Below, piece after piece: positions 53,274-62,639 of a stretch of DNA of 64,000 nt. The stretch lies in NCBI GenBank assembly GCA_024529925.1, contig JAFEUB010001554.1, positions 55,001 through 119,000 of the forward strand, written 5' to 3'. The notes under the pieces were generated by a model. That model worked only from the letters and a program-made list of their open reading frames with translations. It was not told the DNA's origin and did no database searches. A program made the position numbers and the translations under genes. Source of the stretch: Ophthalmolycus amberensis. Lineage: Eukaryota; Chordata; Actinopteri; Perciformes; Zoarcidae. Positions within the stretch are counted from its first letter, which is position 1, and every line of letters starts with the position of its first letter.

Positions 53274-55063
53274 AATGCACTACACTCACAGAACACACAA
53301 AACACAGTTTGATTCTAATTGGGTGACCCAGAGCCACTGATATCATCTGTTATGGTGTGAGACCACAATCTCACCGAGAGCAGCCTCTGCAGTCACACCG
53401 CCTCCGAAGAAGACTTGAGGACCGAGGGAAGGGTAAAGAAAAGACAAATAGAAGACAAACTGGCCTGGGAAGGAAGGAGGAGAGGAGGGAGAGCACAACA
53501 ACAACGACAAAAACACAAAGTGGCGCCGAGTTCATTAATTAGAATTTCAAATTGGACAAACTCAAGATGACAGCGTTGCGCTTGTCAAATCAGATCATGC
53601 CCCGGCGGGGTGAGAGAGCGGGAAGAGAGGGAAGGAGGCACACTGCTCAGAGCCAAACACCACTCTTAGTAGCTGAACGGGTGCCATCTCTCTCTCTCTC
53701 TCTCTCTTTCTCTCCATTTCCTCTGATTACGCCGACTGCCTCCCCTCTGTCCCCGCGTGAATGTCAAGGCCGCCTTAACAAGAAGTGACAATTAAAACCT
53801 CATCGGCGTCCTCTGGCTGAATGGGAGCGGCCCGCCGGGGTCCCTGCTTTCTGTGAGGGAGAGAAAAGACTAAAAGAGATGGAGGAGCTGGAGGGAAGAA
53901 TACCACGAGCTGAGAGAGATGGAGGGAGAGATATACTCTGGCAATGTATACTGGACTATTAGGCCAATACAGCTTAATGAATTAAACTGATATACATTTA
54001 TATATATGATTGGATGTGTATGTATGAGAGATGGAACAAAGAAAACAACCACGAGACATACAGTGCACATTATAAAGGCTTTAAATCACCATGTTAAGAC
54101 AGATTCAGTAATACTGGGCCCATGAGATCAAACCGTCCATGTGAAACAGGACCATCAGGATTAAGGGGGGGGGGGGGGGAGGCAATAAATGTGTTTCTCT
54201 TGATACATTGTGTGAAGGTACTGTCCCGTAATCAGATGAAAAAAGCAGTTTTATGTTGGTACAAAGGTTGGCTGTTCTCCATAGCCCTATTAAAATGAGT
54301 TACCAGTTTATTCGGTAAATCTGGTGAGTTGAATGCAAGCCAATATCTTGTATTTATGGGGGTGAACAACAGACCCATTTTCTGTTTGGAAGGACAGTGA
54401 CGTAATTTTGTGGGCAGCACGAATCTGGAGGCAGTATACTTCCCTCAGCACGCGAGCTAAGGCTGGCGAGAAAGTTGTGTTGGCTTGTTGTTTAACAAAG
54501 GCTGAAGAACATAGTTTCTCTGAATATGTACAGCTGCTCACTCTCCTAGTGACCAGATTGGTTGACCCCTACTTTCTGACGCAATGGCCAGACATTTACA
54601 CACCTGATAGAGAACCCAAGGGGTGCAGAGTGAACGTGTTGAATCTTTGAATGCCCGTACTATGCCCGTGCCCAGTGCTCTTCCAGCATTGGCAACAGCT
54701 ACCGACACCGCTAAGTAAATCATATTTGCTGTTTAGTGCTCCTGGAATGGTTTTAGTAGAGCGTTCAACAAGCCCTTAAAGAATCATGCAACGTGTCCTC
54801 ACCTGTCTAGATGTCATTTACACTTCGATTAGACGTCATTTTGATGATCCCTGTGGGCGAATGATGGCGCGCAGAGGTTGATTTATAGCTGATGATCATT
54901 AAACAAACCGTTGTGGGCATTTCATTGCAAGGAAAAGCAAACGGAAGAAAGGAAAGGAATCCAGACGTGATGATACATGCTGTACTTTTACCAGTGGCCT
55001 AGATTAAGCGGGCTGGATGGTGTTTGGCATTTTGAAGTAGGCCTATGTGTTTTGCGCGTGTAC

Positions 55064-55096
<33 letters not shown>

Positions 55097-55382
55097 GGTG
55101 CGTGTTCTACACCAGCTGTGCCACTGCACACAAGAAAAGAGCTCGTGCCAAAATGAGCTGTCTTCACAAAGAGCCAAAAATCATCCAGCACAAAACCGGG
55201 CACCCCCTTGTACACACACACACACACACACACACACATCACACACATATGGACATCCATTGAACGGACAGAGGCAGAAACACAGACAGGACCTCAGTTA
55301 ATGAGGCATAAATTTAGGAGTGGACACAGCGTCCCGAGTTTTCATTTTCAAACTAGTACAGTGTATCTTGAATTATGTCGCA

Positions 55383-55430
55383 TGTGTGTGTGCGTGTGTG
55401 TGTGCGTGTGTGTGTGTGCACATGCGTGTG
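55383..55430. repeat. (TG)n microsatellite with GC interruptions
   Basis: TG/GC alternating tract. Neighbouring simple runs lie at 55070-55096, 55213-55240 and 55524-55551. Confidence 0.9.
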
Positions 55431-55519
55431 CAGAGCAAAACAGCCAAGGGCTCTCCGGTTTGATGGCTCTCTGTTATGACTCCATTATGCTGATGGCTTT
55501 GGTTCTGTTCCAGGTTCTC

Positions 55520-55551
<32 letters not shown>

Positions 55552-55863
55552 AGGGTGGCAGGAAAACACTTGCACTCCTCAGCATCATTAAGGATTGTGG
55601 AGATGCTCTGCAGAGCCTGGCTCACCCTTAAAGGTCCCGGCCCTTTGGAAAGCACACCTCTTTGAGTGGGGACTTTTATTGCACCTGGAACTATCGTGCA
55701 GGAGCTCAACGTAGCCCCTGGTCCCTCTGGTCCAAATGCAAGTTTAGTTCCGAAAAAAGGTTCTTGGTCCTCTGGGAAGGTTCCTGAGTTGGAAATACCC
55801 TATTTTAGATACAATTATTATTCTATTTACAATATTTGACATGGTTTTTTTGTTATCAATTGT

Positions 55864-55869
55864 TTTATT
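55864..55869 (-). other. Possible bcat1 polyadenylation signal (AATAAA)
   Basis: Going downstream on the minus strand from the bcat1 stop, this is the first AATAAA I noticed, about 1.1 kb away. The gap would be a normal length for a vertebrate 3' UTR. There is no transcript evidence, and variant signals could lie closer. Confidence 0.2.
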
Positions 55870-56982
55870 TTGGGAAAGCAGAACAATATTCATTGCCTAA
55901 ACAAACACAAAGTACCACGAAGGAAGGTCATCCCAACCAGCGCCACGCCCTTCCTTCCCACAATACATCTACATCACATAGTACAAACAGTCACAGAGTA
56001 ATAGCTCTCTTTTTAACATAGTATTTTAACTAACAGGGCAAAATACATTCGATAATGATAATCACCATAAAGCCTGACAGTATTAATATGGAACAACCCT
56101 TGTGTTGCATTTACAGTACGAGACACCACTGATCTGTAATCCATCACCTGCATTCACACAAACTCTGGGCCATTTCACACACGATGTCTTTTATGAAAGA
56201 CTGATGAATACTATTTGTCCAGTACTATCACTGACTGAATAACAAGTTCAACGGGGTAAGTTTTATGTTACTTCCAGTTTTCCGTTACATTTTTCTGATC
56301 CTCTTGCCAAAAGGTGATGTTTGCAGTGGCCCTGGCTGCAGAATCTAAATATTTAAAATGTTTTTGTGCCTACAATTTAGAAACATGAACTCTGAAACAA
56401 TATAATAGTGCAAACTGATAATTAAAAGGAACATTTCACTGTCTTTGCACTGCCTTTCTAAACTGAAGCTCATTGTAAAGCTTTGAGACAGCACAATGTT
56501 TTCACACCAGACCCATAAGAAGATTAGTGAATTCGTTAAATTAGTGAAAGTCCTCTTGTAGATGCTTTGTAACTCTTGCACAAGTGATGTGAAATCCTGT
56601 GTAACTGTAACATCTCACATGTGTTTTCTCTTGTTGGTGTTTAGTCCCAGCCACAGCTGTATACTGGATGTTGATTGGAAAGCAGCAGGAAAAAGCTACT
56701 GTAAGTTATTGTGCACTATTGCATGAGGCATTGGCCTACTTTTGTTAATTATGTTGGACAGTTGTGTGCTTGTCATTAATCTAAGCTTAAAAGGGGGCAA
56801 AGTGGTGTGACACACTCGCCGCAGAGCCAGCATATTGCAGTATAACTACACATATTGCACATGCATTGTTACATGTTGTTTCCTTAGTGACGCGAGTGCA
56901 CAGTAGCCTTTCGATGTTGCATGATGGTCTGACCTTCTCGTACACACACTAATCGTGTGTGTTTCACGCCTCCTCTTCACCG

Positions 56983-57021
56983 CTACACCAGGAAAGTCCA
57001 GTCGCTGGCCGTGCGTCCATA
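56983..57021 (-). CDS. bcat1: bcat1 last coding exon (YGRTASDWTFLV, stop)
   Basis: It has twelve codons plus TAG. The acceptor is excellent (pyrimidine-rich, CCCTTACAG|TATGG). The peptide YGRTASDWTFLV fits the family C-terminus, which has YG-x(4)-DW-T followed by three or four residues. The phase matches exon 9. The intron before it is 2353 bp, the longest in the gene. Confidence 0.85.
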   Translation of the reverse strand, partial: YGRTASDWTFLV

Positions 57022-59303
57022 CTGTAAGGGAACAAAGGTGATGAAAGGGTCACAGGAGAGTCCTCCGGGGGGCCCCGACAAACATCTCACGTCGCTGAGC
57101 ACTAAACTTCTCTCGCTTAATTGCGAGCAAAACACAAATCAAAAAGTGAAATCAAATATCCGTGAGCAAATCTGCAAACTCAGCCACCGACGGAACACAA
57201 CACAACAGAGCAAAAGGAAGTAGAATTTAAAAAAAAAGAAAAATATCAAAACAAAATGTTCCCCAATCCGTGACAGCCGCAGAGGCAAATCCAATTATTT
57301 GTGTCTCATGTTGCAAATTTGCTCTAATGGTCGAAGTGAGAAAGTAAATAAGCGCCTGCGAAGGGGAAACAAAAGAATGTGATTTCTAATTAACTTGAAA
57401 GAGGAACAGCAGGGCGACTTAGTAAACCCATCTTTCATCTGCTGCCTCAGACCACTCGTTTGTTTGTGGCACAATGTTGTCTTCAAGAGGGGCGGGAGGA
57501 GGAGCGCGTGTGTGTGTGTGTGTGTGTGTGGGGGGGGGGGGAAATAACACCACACTGCTTCCCTCCAAATGAAATGTCAACAGATTTACCAGCGCTGCGG
57601 AAGGAGCGCAGCGTTTTCCAGCGTTTTGTCGATTTTATTGTTCATTAAGCTTCACCCCCCCTGCTCCACAACTCTTCCTCCTCCTCCTCCTCCTCCTCCT
57701 CTTCCTCTCCCACTTGTTCGAGGCTTCATTTGCAGCATTTTGGCTTTGAAGATCACAAAAGGCTGAGGCAATAATTGGGTTTGTGCAATTACAGCGAGCT
57801 TAATGAGAGAATTCAGGAGTTTGTCTTGCCCCTATCTCCAACTCTCCACGCGCCACCATTAGGCCGACAACCGTCTCTCTCTCTCTCTCCTCCCTTCTCT
57901 CTCTCCTCCCTTCTCCCCCTCTCTGAAGCACTGTCGACTTAGGGAAGATGTTATCGGATGTAAAGACGTGGTTAACACATTGAGAACACACATCACGCAT
58001 GCACACGAGGCTGATGGAGAGAGCAGATATGCTAATCGGCTGACCAGAAACACAAAACAACAAAAACACAGACGCAGCACAGAAAGTAAACAGAGCAAGA
58101 GAAAGGGAGCCAAAAGTCCCGAGTTGAAGAGATAAGACGCGTCAACTGATCAAAGTGTTTCGAGGACATTCAGGAGATTAGGAAGATTCAAAAAGTGAAA
58201 CCCAAAGAAACACTATCTGCTCGTGTCATTACGTGCGAGTCTGCAGCGCCACCAGTGAGAATCCAGTCAAAGTCTATGATTCATCATCAGTTTGTCAATA
58301 GAAACAACTAGGCAAGGGCACACTGACGTTTAATTATGAAAGATTTATGAAAACGCCGGTAAATCAGAAATTCAAAAGTCGAACTAGTTCATTCAGCTTG
58401 ACTGTGTTCAGTTCAGTCATGCATTCTAAGCGCTGGCAGAAGAAGCATTCAGATCCTTTTCGTGAGTAAAAGCACTAATGCAACAATGGAAAAATACTCC
58501 ATTACAAGTAAAAGTTCTGCAGTTCTGACCCCTGACTGGACAGGGGGAAAGATGTGGTGTACGCTGTGCCGAGACCTTCTCAGTCTGATGGAGATCTCAA
58601 CCATATGCGGGCCTTTCCAAGTACAAGTGAGGAAATAAGGATCACATTCAAGCTCATCACACCCCTACTAATAATAGGCTCATTACACAGCACAATAACG
58701 ATACATAACACGCTCATTAACACAAACTGAGCCTTCAGCAAGGAGCATTATGAATCTCTTTAAACCTGTAGCGCTGCTAACCGCTGTAGAGGTGCCGTGT
58801 TTGTCGGCTATGTATATTACCAAGTCATTACTCACTACCTAATGTGATAATTCACTTATTATGTACTTGCAGGAAGTGGATATACAATGAGGACCAATGG
58901 GGCTTAATACTTTGATCTCATTGAGTTACATAATAACCACTCAGACAGCAGTCCAGTAATACAATTATGGAGACGCAAGATAAGTTCATATTTGGAGGGA
59001 ATATTTGTTTTTGTTGGGTCGTGCCTTTCTTCGACCATATTTTCAATTTAGTGAGTAAACATTTCTATTCATTTCACTTTCTTTTTTTAATTATTGGGCA
59101 GAGATGTGACAAAGTATAAATGTTCTAGGCATTGTCACTAAAGCTGCTGTCACTTGCACTTCCATCTCCTACAATCATATCACTGAATACTTAATTCAAG
59201 TTGCCTATTAATACATGGAAATAGAGTCCTGAGGGTGACAGGAGTGTAAAGAACACAGATGTTCAACCAGCTGTTACTGCGAGGGGGAGAAACATCTGTG
59301 GGA

Positions 59304-59335
<32 letters not shown>

Positions 59336-62300
59336 CATGCGAGCATGCTTCGGTGTGTCTGTGCATCTACCAACCTTTATATCCGTAAGTTCCTTTGCTA
59401 TCCGTGAAGCCAACTGTGACTTTTTATCCTGACAGGGGATGTGCAAGTTCTAAGACACACAAAAACAAAGAGAATGGACTTGTTGCAATATAAATCATGA
59501 GAACATGGAGGATATAAAGTAAACATATTATGGTATTAAGCAAGAAGCCAAAGGGTTCTTACAACTTTCTGAAGATGAAACTGTCCATGTGGTCACAAGA
59601 GACCCACAGCCTCAGTCTGCAAAGCACTAAGCCAGTAAAAAGTTTTAAACTATTCGCATGCAGTACTTTGTAATACAGTAAAATCTCTTTTTAATATGAA
59701 AAATGTTATCTATTAAAGATAGCAGAACTTATTTTTACAATTGAAGTGAAATAAAAGGAGGCTCTAGACGTAAAGTCCAACTTTGAGACGGCAAAGTGGG
59801 AAGACTTAACGTTGAAGACTGAGGTTTTAGCTGCAGCCGTTTAGCTTAGCTTAGCATAAAAACAAGGGCAAACAGCTAGCCTGGTTCTATCCGAAGGTAA
59901 TAAAGTCTGCCTACCAGCGCCTCTAAAGCTTGCAACACATTACATCTCTTTTGTTTATTCCGACAAAAAAGGAAGCGTACAAATGTAAATTCGCTGTTTT
60001 TAATAGTTTCATACTTTATTTTCGAGGCCAGGGGCAGTCACTTCCTTTAGTCTGGTCGTCACTATGAGGTTACTAGAAAACCTGTAATCCTGTATCCATG
60101 GAACAAATGTATTTATTTTTACATTTGAACGGAGCTAGGCTAACTGTTTCCAAGTATTTTTTTGCTAAGCTAAGCTAATCAGGTTGTAGTCTGTAACTTA
60201 ATATCTACCGGAGAGATACAGCCTACCTCTCTGAGTGTGGTACAAGAAAGCTAATAAAAGCACTTTTGAAAATTTCGAACAATTCCTTTCAAAGCATACA
60301 TAATAATACACATAATATAAACTATATAGAGTACACTCTGCAGTTCATTTCAATTCGTGTCCATGGCTGTGTTCATATTGAGATTAGGCTACATGACAAA
60401 AAATGTATTGTTTGAGGAAAATGTTTTCCAATTGAATTAAATATGTATTAAACTGTATTAAATACAATCAGTTTGTCTGCCGCTCTCTCTCTCTTACCTC
60501 TCCCTGGTAAACAATGTGTCCAATGGGACAGATCAGGCAGGCAGTACCGGAGCCAAATACCCCTTTGACCCGCAGCTGCTTCAGAGCAGAGCACAGCTGG
60601 CTCATGGTCAGGTAGCGCTCCGTCACCTTAAACTCCCCCTGGGCACAGAGGGACCAGAGGAAATGCGATGACTATGTTGGAATATTCATCCATGCACGTT
60701 GACCTTTATGGTTGTTTTGGTCTCTCTCTCACCCATTTCCTGGTCAGTTCCAGGATGCTCTGTCGGGTTACACCTGGGAGTATGATGCCATCCAGAGGTG
60801 GAGTTGCAAGTTCCTCCTCTGTAAAATAATAAAGTAAGAAATAGAACAAAGTAAAACGACAAAAAAAAAACCTACCGCTATTCCTGGAGATGCTGTATGC
60901 AATTATGTTATAGTGATATTGTTCTGTCAATCTGATCTGTCAAACGTTTTGTATCCAAAGCACATTGCTGTTCATAACCTTACCATGAGAGTGAATATTA
61001 TTTGCATCCGTGGTGCATGTGGAAGTTGAACCATTAACCCCTTTGACCCCTTTCGCATACAGCAAAACACAACAGCTTGTGATCGGCCAAGTGCGGGTTC
61101 TGGTCGTGCAACTGACCTCCATCCTCATTGATCCAGTGCAGGAAGATGTTCATGGTGCCTGCCTCGGTGATCTGGTGGTCCTCCCCGTACAGCCACAGCA
61201 CCTGCTGGCACCCATGATCCGCTGCTTCATACTGGGCGAACAAAGAACACCCGTAGTTTCTGCGGAAAAACCAAAACAACAAACGGTTGCATGTTTTTGC
61301 CAATGTTTTATTTGTTTGAATTCAGTGAAAGACTGTGCTAACACAAGAATATGTCATGTTGTTTTGGGTGGTGGAACTGTCAAAAGCGCGATAGTAATAG
61401 CGCAATTAAGTGCAATGATTGATTATCAGTGAATAAAAACTAAAACATGAATGCAGTAAGCGCCGACCCACCCTCCCATCTTGTAGTTTCCGGTCCCTCC
61501 TTTCCAGGCCCGTGTGTACTTTGGGTCGGCCCACAAGGACAGACTTTCTGCCTCACTGTTGAAGTAAGAGCCCACTCGACACAAGATCACATACAGCAAG
61601 GCATTGGCAGGCTTCTTTATACCCAGAGATTGCTGCCGTGGGCACGTAAACACATAGCAATGAATATTAAATGTAATTTAATTAAAAAGAACATAACCGC
61701 CTGTCTCCACATATACTGCAACCACTCGCTATTCCTCTTACCTCAGTGCCAAGAAATGTCGGTCTGATGTACAGACTGGCTGAGTCTGAGTGAGGAACCC
61801 AGTCCTGGTCGATCTCTACCAGTCGCCTGATGCACTCCAGAAACTCTGACTGATCAAAGGCCTGGAGGAGGGGGGGGAGTTGGACAGAGAGAGAGAGAGA
61901 GAGATGAGCAGAGAGGAGGTGGAGCGAGAGAACTACACATTCTTCACATCCATCTTACTGGAAGGCAAGCTCTCTTAGCAGTGTTGGACATGCGGCTCAT
62001 GTTGAGCATCGGTCTGAAGAGGCGCAGTTGGTTGTCGTCCCCACGGAACGCCTTCAACCCTTCAAACAGCTGGCGAGAAGAGAAGAGGGTAGAGATCAGG
62101 GCCGCAGCCAAGGTTTTAGATACACTGAGGTCATGAGTTCCTCATACATCCACCCCATCCAACCCAGGCACCTAAAAGCAGTATGACCAGTCAAGTCAGC
62201 CTCCTGACAGAAAGCAGCAGGAGAGGACATATGAAATCCCTTTTAGCTAAAAGGTATAAAAGGTTCGTCTGAATGCTTTCCTGCCTGTATGCCGTAGTGT

Positions 62301-62593
62301 AGTGACGAACAGGCCGGGTGCAGTGACAGGTTCCCAAAGGGCTTGATGAGCGGAGCCTGCCAGCCCTCACTCGCACTCCACTCTACGGTCAGCATGTGGT
62401 CAGTGAAGTCTCTCCCGAAGGTGACCTCGTCCTGTTTGGCCTTTGGAGTGGAGGACAGCTCGATAACCAGGTCAGCTGCCTGGTCACAGCACAAGAACAG
62501 CAGAGAAAATAGTGACGTTAAAGGAAAAGGTGGACATGAAACATTCTGGAAAGACAGACACAGTACCGGTACCTTTACTTTGGCAGCATCCAT
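56983..62593 (-). CDS. bcat1: Branched-chain amino acid aminotransferase, cytosolic type (ten coding exons)
   Basis: The enzyme is PLP-dependent and reversibly moves the amino group between leucine, isoleucine or valine and 2-oxoglutarate, the first step of branched-chain amino acid breakdown. The coding join, from high to low coordinate, is 62593-62573, 62479-62285, 62069-61959, 61861-61742, 61632-61472, 61259-61117, 60818-60733, 60638-60498, 59449-59375 and 57021-56983. All phases agree and give 363 residues (vertebrate BCAT1 is about 385). Visible hallmarks are FTDHMLTVEW in exon 2, LFEGLKAFRG in exon 3, AWKGGTGNYKMGGNYG with the PLP lysine at about K200, the class IV signature from TEAGTMN to ILPGVTR across exons 6-7, and the CXXC C313-L-I-C316. 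No mitochondrial presequence is visible, and the exon 6-8 wording is closer to BCAT1 than to BCAT2, hence the cytosolic call. An in-frame ATG at 62624-62626 would add 11 residues. The donor of coding exon 2 is GC, not GT. Exon boundaries were placed by reading splice sites against remembered family sequence. Confidence 0.95.
57508..57541. repeat. (GT)n followed by poly-G, in bcat1 intron 5' of exon 10 upstream flank region
   Basis: A GT run of about 22 bp ends in G12. A (TCC)n tract follows at about 57675-57700. Both lie in the 2.35-kb intron between bcat1 exons 9 and 10. Confidence 0.9.
58431..58529 (+). mobile_element. Truncated fish interspersed repeat (GAAGAAGCATTCAGATCC type), in bcat1 intron 10
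   Basis: GAAGAAGCATTCAGATCC, GTGAGTAAAAGCACTAATGC, AAAATACTCCATTACAAGTA and AAAAGTTCTGCA occur in the order known from a very common percomorph repeat. Only about 100 bp of one end is present. Confidence 0.6.
59375..59449 (-). CDS. bcat1: bcat1 coding exon 9
   Basis: It has 25 codons, from NLHIPCQDKK to IAKELTDIK. The acceptor is GTGTCTTAG and the donor is AAG|GTTGGT. It corresponds to the LHIP...LT-I C-terminal stretch of the family. The motif usually read as IPTMENGP in mammals is diverged here to IPCQDKKS. Confidence 0.92.
59815..60290. mobile_element. High-copy fish interspersed repeat with TTAGCTTAGC arms, in bcat1 intron 9
   Basis: The sequence resembles a common percomorph repeat: AGCTTAGCATAAA, AACAGCTAGCCTGG, CCTACCAGCGCCTCTAAAGC, CAGTCACTTCC, GCTAAGCTAAGCTAA, then an end near CAATTCCTTTCAAA. 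Perfect 16-bp inverted arms lie at 59841-59856 and 60163-60178. It has no coding potential, so it is a non-autonomous element. Identification is from memory of the repeat, not a search. Confidence 0.6.
60498..60638 (-). CDS. bcat1: bcat1 coding exon 8 (CXXC exon)
   Basis: It has 47 codons starting GEFKVTERYLTMSQLCSALK and including GSGTACLICP. The two cysteines of C-L-I-C correspond to the redox-active CXXC centre known in mammalian BCAT proteins, which suggests redox control is kept in the fish protein. The acceptor is CTGTGCCCAG and the donor is GAG|GTAAGA. Confidence 0.95.
60733..60818 (-). CDS. bcat1: bcat1 coding exon 7
   Basis: The exon is 86 bp and encodes EELATPPLDGIILPGVTRQS and then ILELTRKW. 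TPPLDGIILPGVTR is the second half of the class IV signature and lies at the cofactor phosphate. The acceptor is ATTTTACAG and the donor is TGG|GTGAGA. The intron to exon 8 is only 94 bp. Confidence 0.95.
61117..61259 (-). CDS. bcat1: bcat1 coding exon 6
   Basis: The exon is 143 bp and encodes NYGCSLFAQYEAADHGCQQV, then LWLYGEDHQITEAGTMNIF and NEDG. It leaves one base (phase 1) for the first E of exon 7. The acceptor is TTCCGCAG and the donor is GGAG|GTCAGT. It contains the first half of the class IV aminotransferase signature. Confidence 0.95.
61472..61632 (-). CDS. bcat1: bcat1 coding exon 5 (PLP-lysine exon)
   Basis: The exon is 161 bp and encodes QSLGIKKPANALLYVILCRV through WADPKYTRAWKGGTGNYKMG. 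It ends in phase 2 (GG, completed by A of exon 6). The lysine of NYKMGG is the residue that forms the Schiff base with pyridoxal phosphate in this family. The acceptor is CCACGGCAG and the donor is GG|GTGGGT. Confidence 0.95.
61742..61861 (-). CDS. bcat1: bcat1 coding exon 4
   Basis: It has 40 codons, from AFDQSEFLECIRRLVEIDQD to SLYIRPTFLGTE. The acceptor is CTCCTCCAG and the donor is GAG|GTAAGA. YIRP is a conserved active-site strand of the family. Confidence 0.95.
61959..62069 (-). CDS. bcat1: bcat1 coding exon 3
   Basis: It has 37 codons starting LFEGLKAFRGDDNQLRLFRP and ending CLP. The acceptor is CTTCTCGCCAG and the donor is CCA|GTAAGA. This stretch carries the conserved FEG(L/M)KAF motif of eukaryotic branched-chain aminotransferases. 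Confidence 0.95.
62239..62254. repeat. Perfect 16-bp palindrome in bcat1 intron 2
   Basis: CCTTTTAGCTAAAAGG equals its own reverse complement. It lies about 30 nt downstream of the GC donor of coding exon 2, inside that intron. It may be chance, or a small hairpin in the pre-mRNA. Confidence 0.6.
62285..62479 (-). CDS. bcat1: bcat1 coding exon 2
   Basis: It has 65 codons running from AADLVIELSS to SSLHYGIQ and includes the family segment FTDHMLTVEW. The acceptor is TGTGACCAG. The donor reads ATACAG|GCAGGA, a GC donor. No GT nearby would keep HYGIQ joined to LFEGLK in phase. Confidence 0.93.
62573..62593 (-). CDS. bcat1: bcat1 coding exon 1 (start exon, MDAAKVK)
   Basis: It encodes MDAAKVK and ends at AAG before a GTACCG donor. 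It joins in phase 0 to exon 2 (AADLVI), matching the family pattern in which a K precedes A-x-D-L. An in-frame ATG at 62624-62626 is the alternative start, with a stop codon TAA directly before it at 62627-62629. Coding sequence therefore cannot enter from further upstream in this frame. A strong pyrimidine-rich acceptor (a C8 run, then TTATCTTTTGCATAG) ends at 62639, so this may be the second transcribed exon, behind an untranslated first exon. Both ATG contexts are weak, so the start is uncertain. Confidence 0.65.
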
Positions 62594-62639
62594 CCAAATA
62601 AAAAAATCGACCCTTTTTAAATTCATTTAGTGTGCTCGC

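Larger units (their letters stand above)
43700..56980. other. Gene-free stretch downstream of bcat1
   Basis: Holds simple repeats and probable interspersed repeats. Much of 55.8-56.98 kb may be the bcat1 3' UTR. No other exon was supported. Confidence 0.45.

Noticed and set aside
54408..54650. 80-codon plus-strand frame as an exon
   Set aside because: The composition looks protein-like, but no family was recognised and the flanking splice sites are not convincing.
62286..62626. Calling the gene bcat2 (mitochondrial)
   Set aside because: The exon 5-8 segments read like BCAT1 (AWKGGTGNYKMGG, EEELATPPLDGIILPGVTR), and no mitochondrial presequence is encoded before the conserved start.
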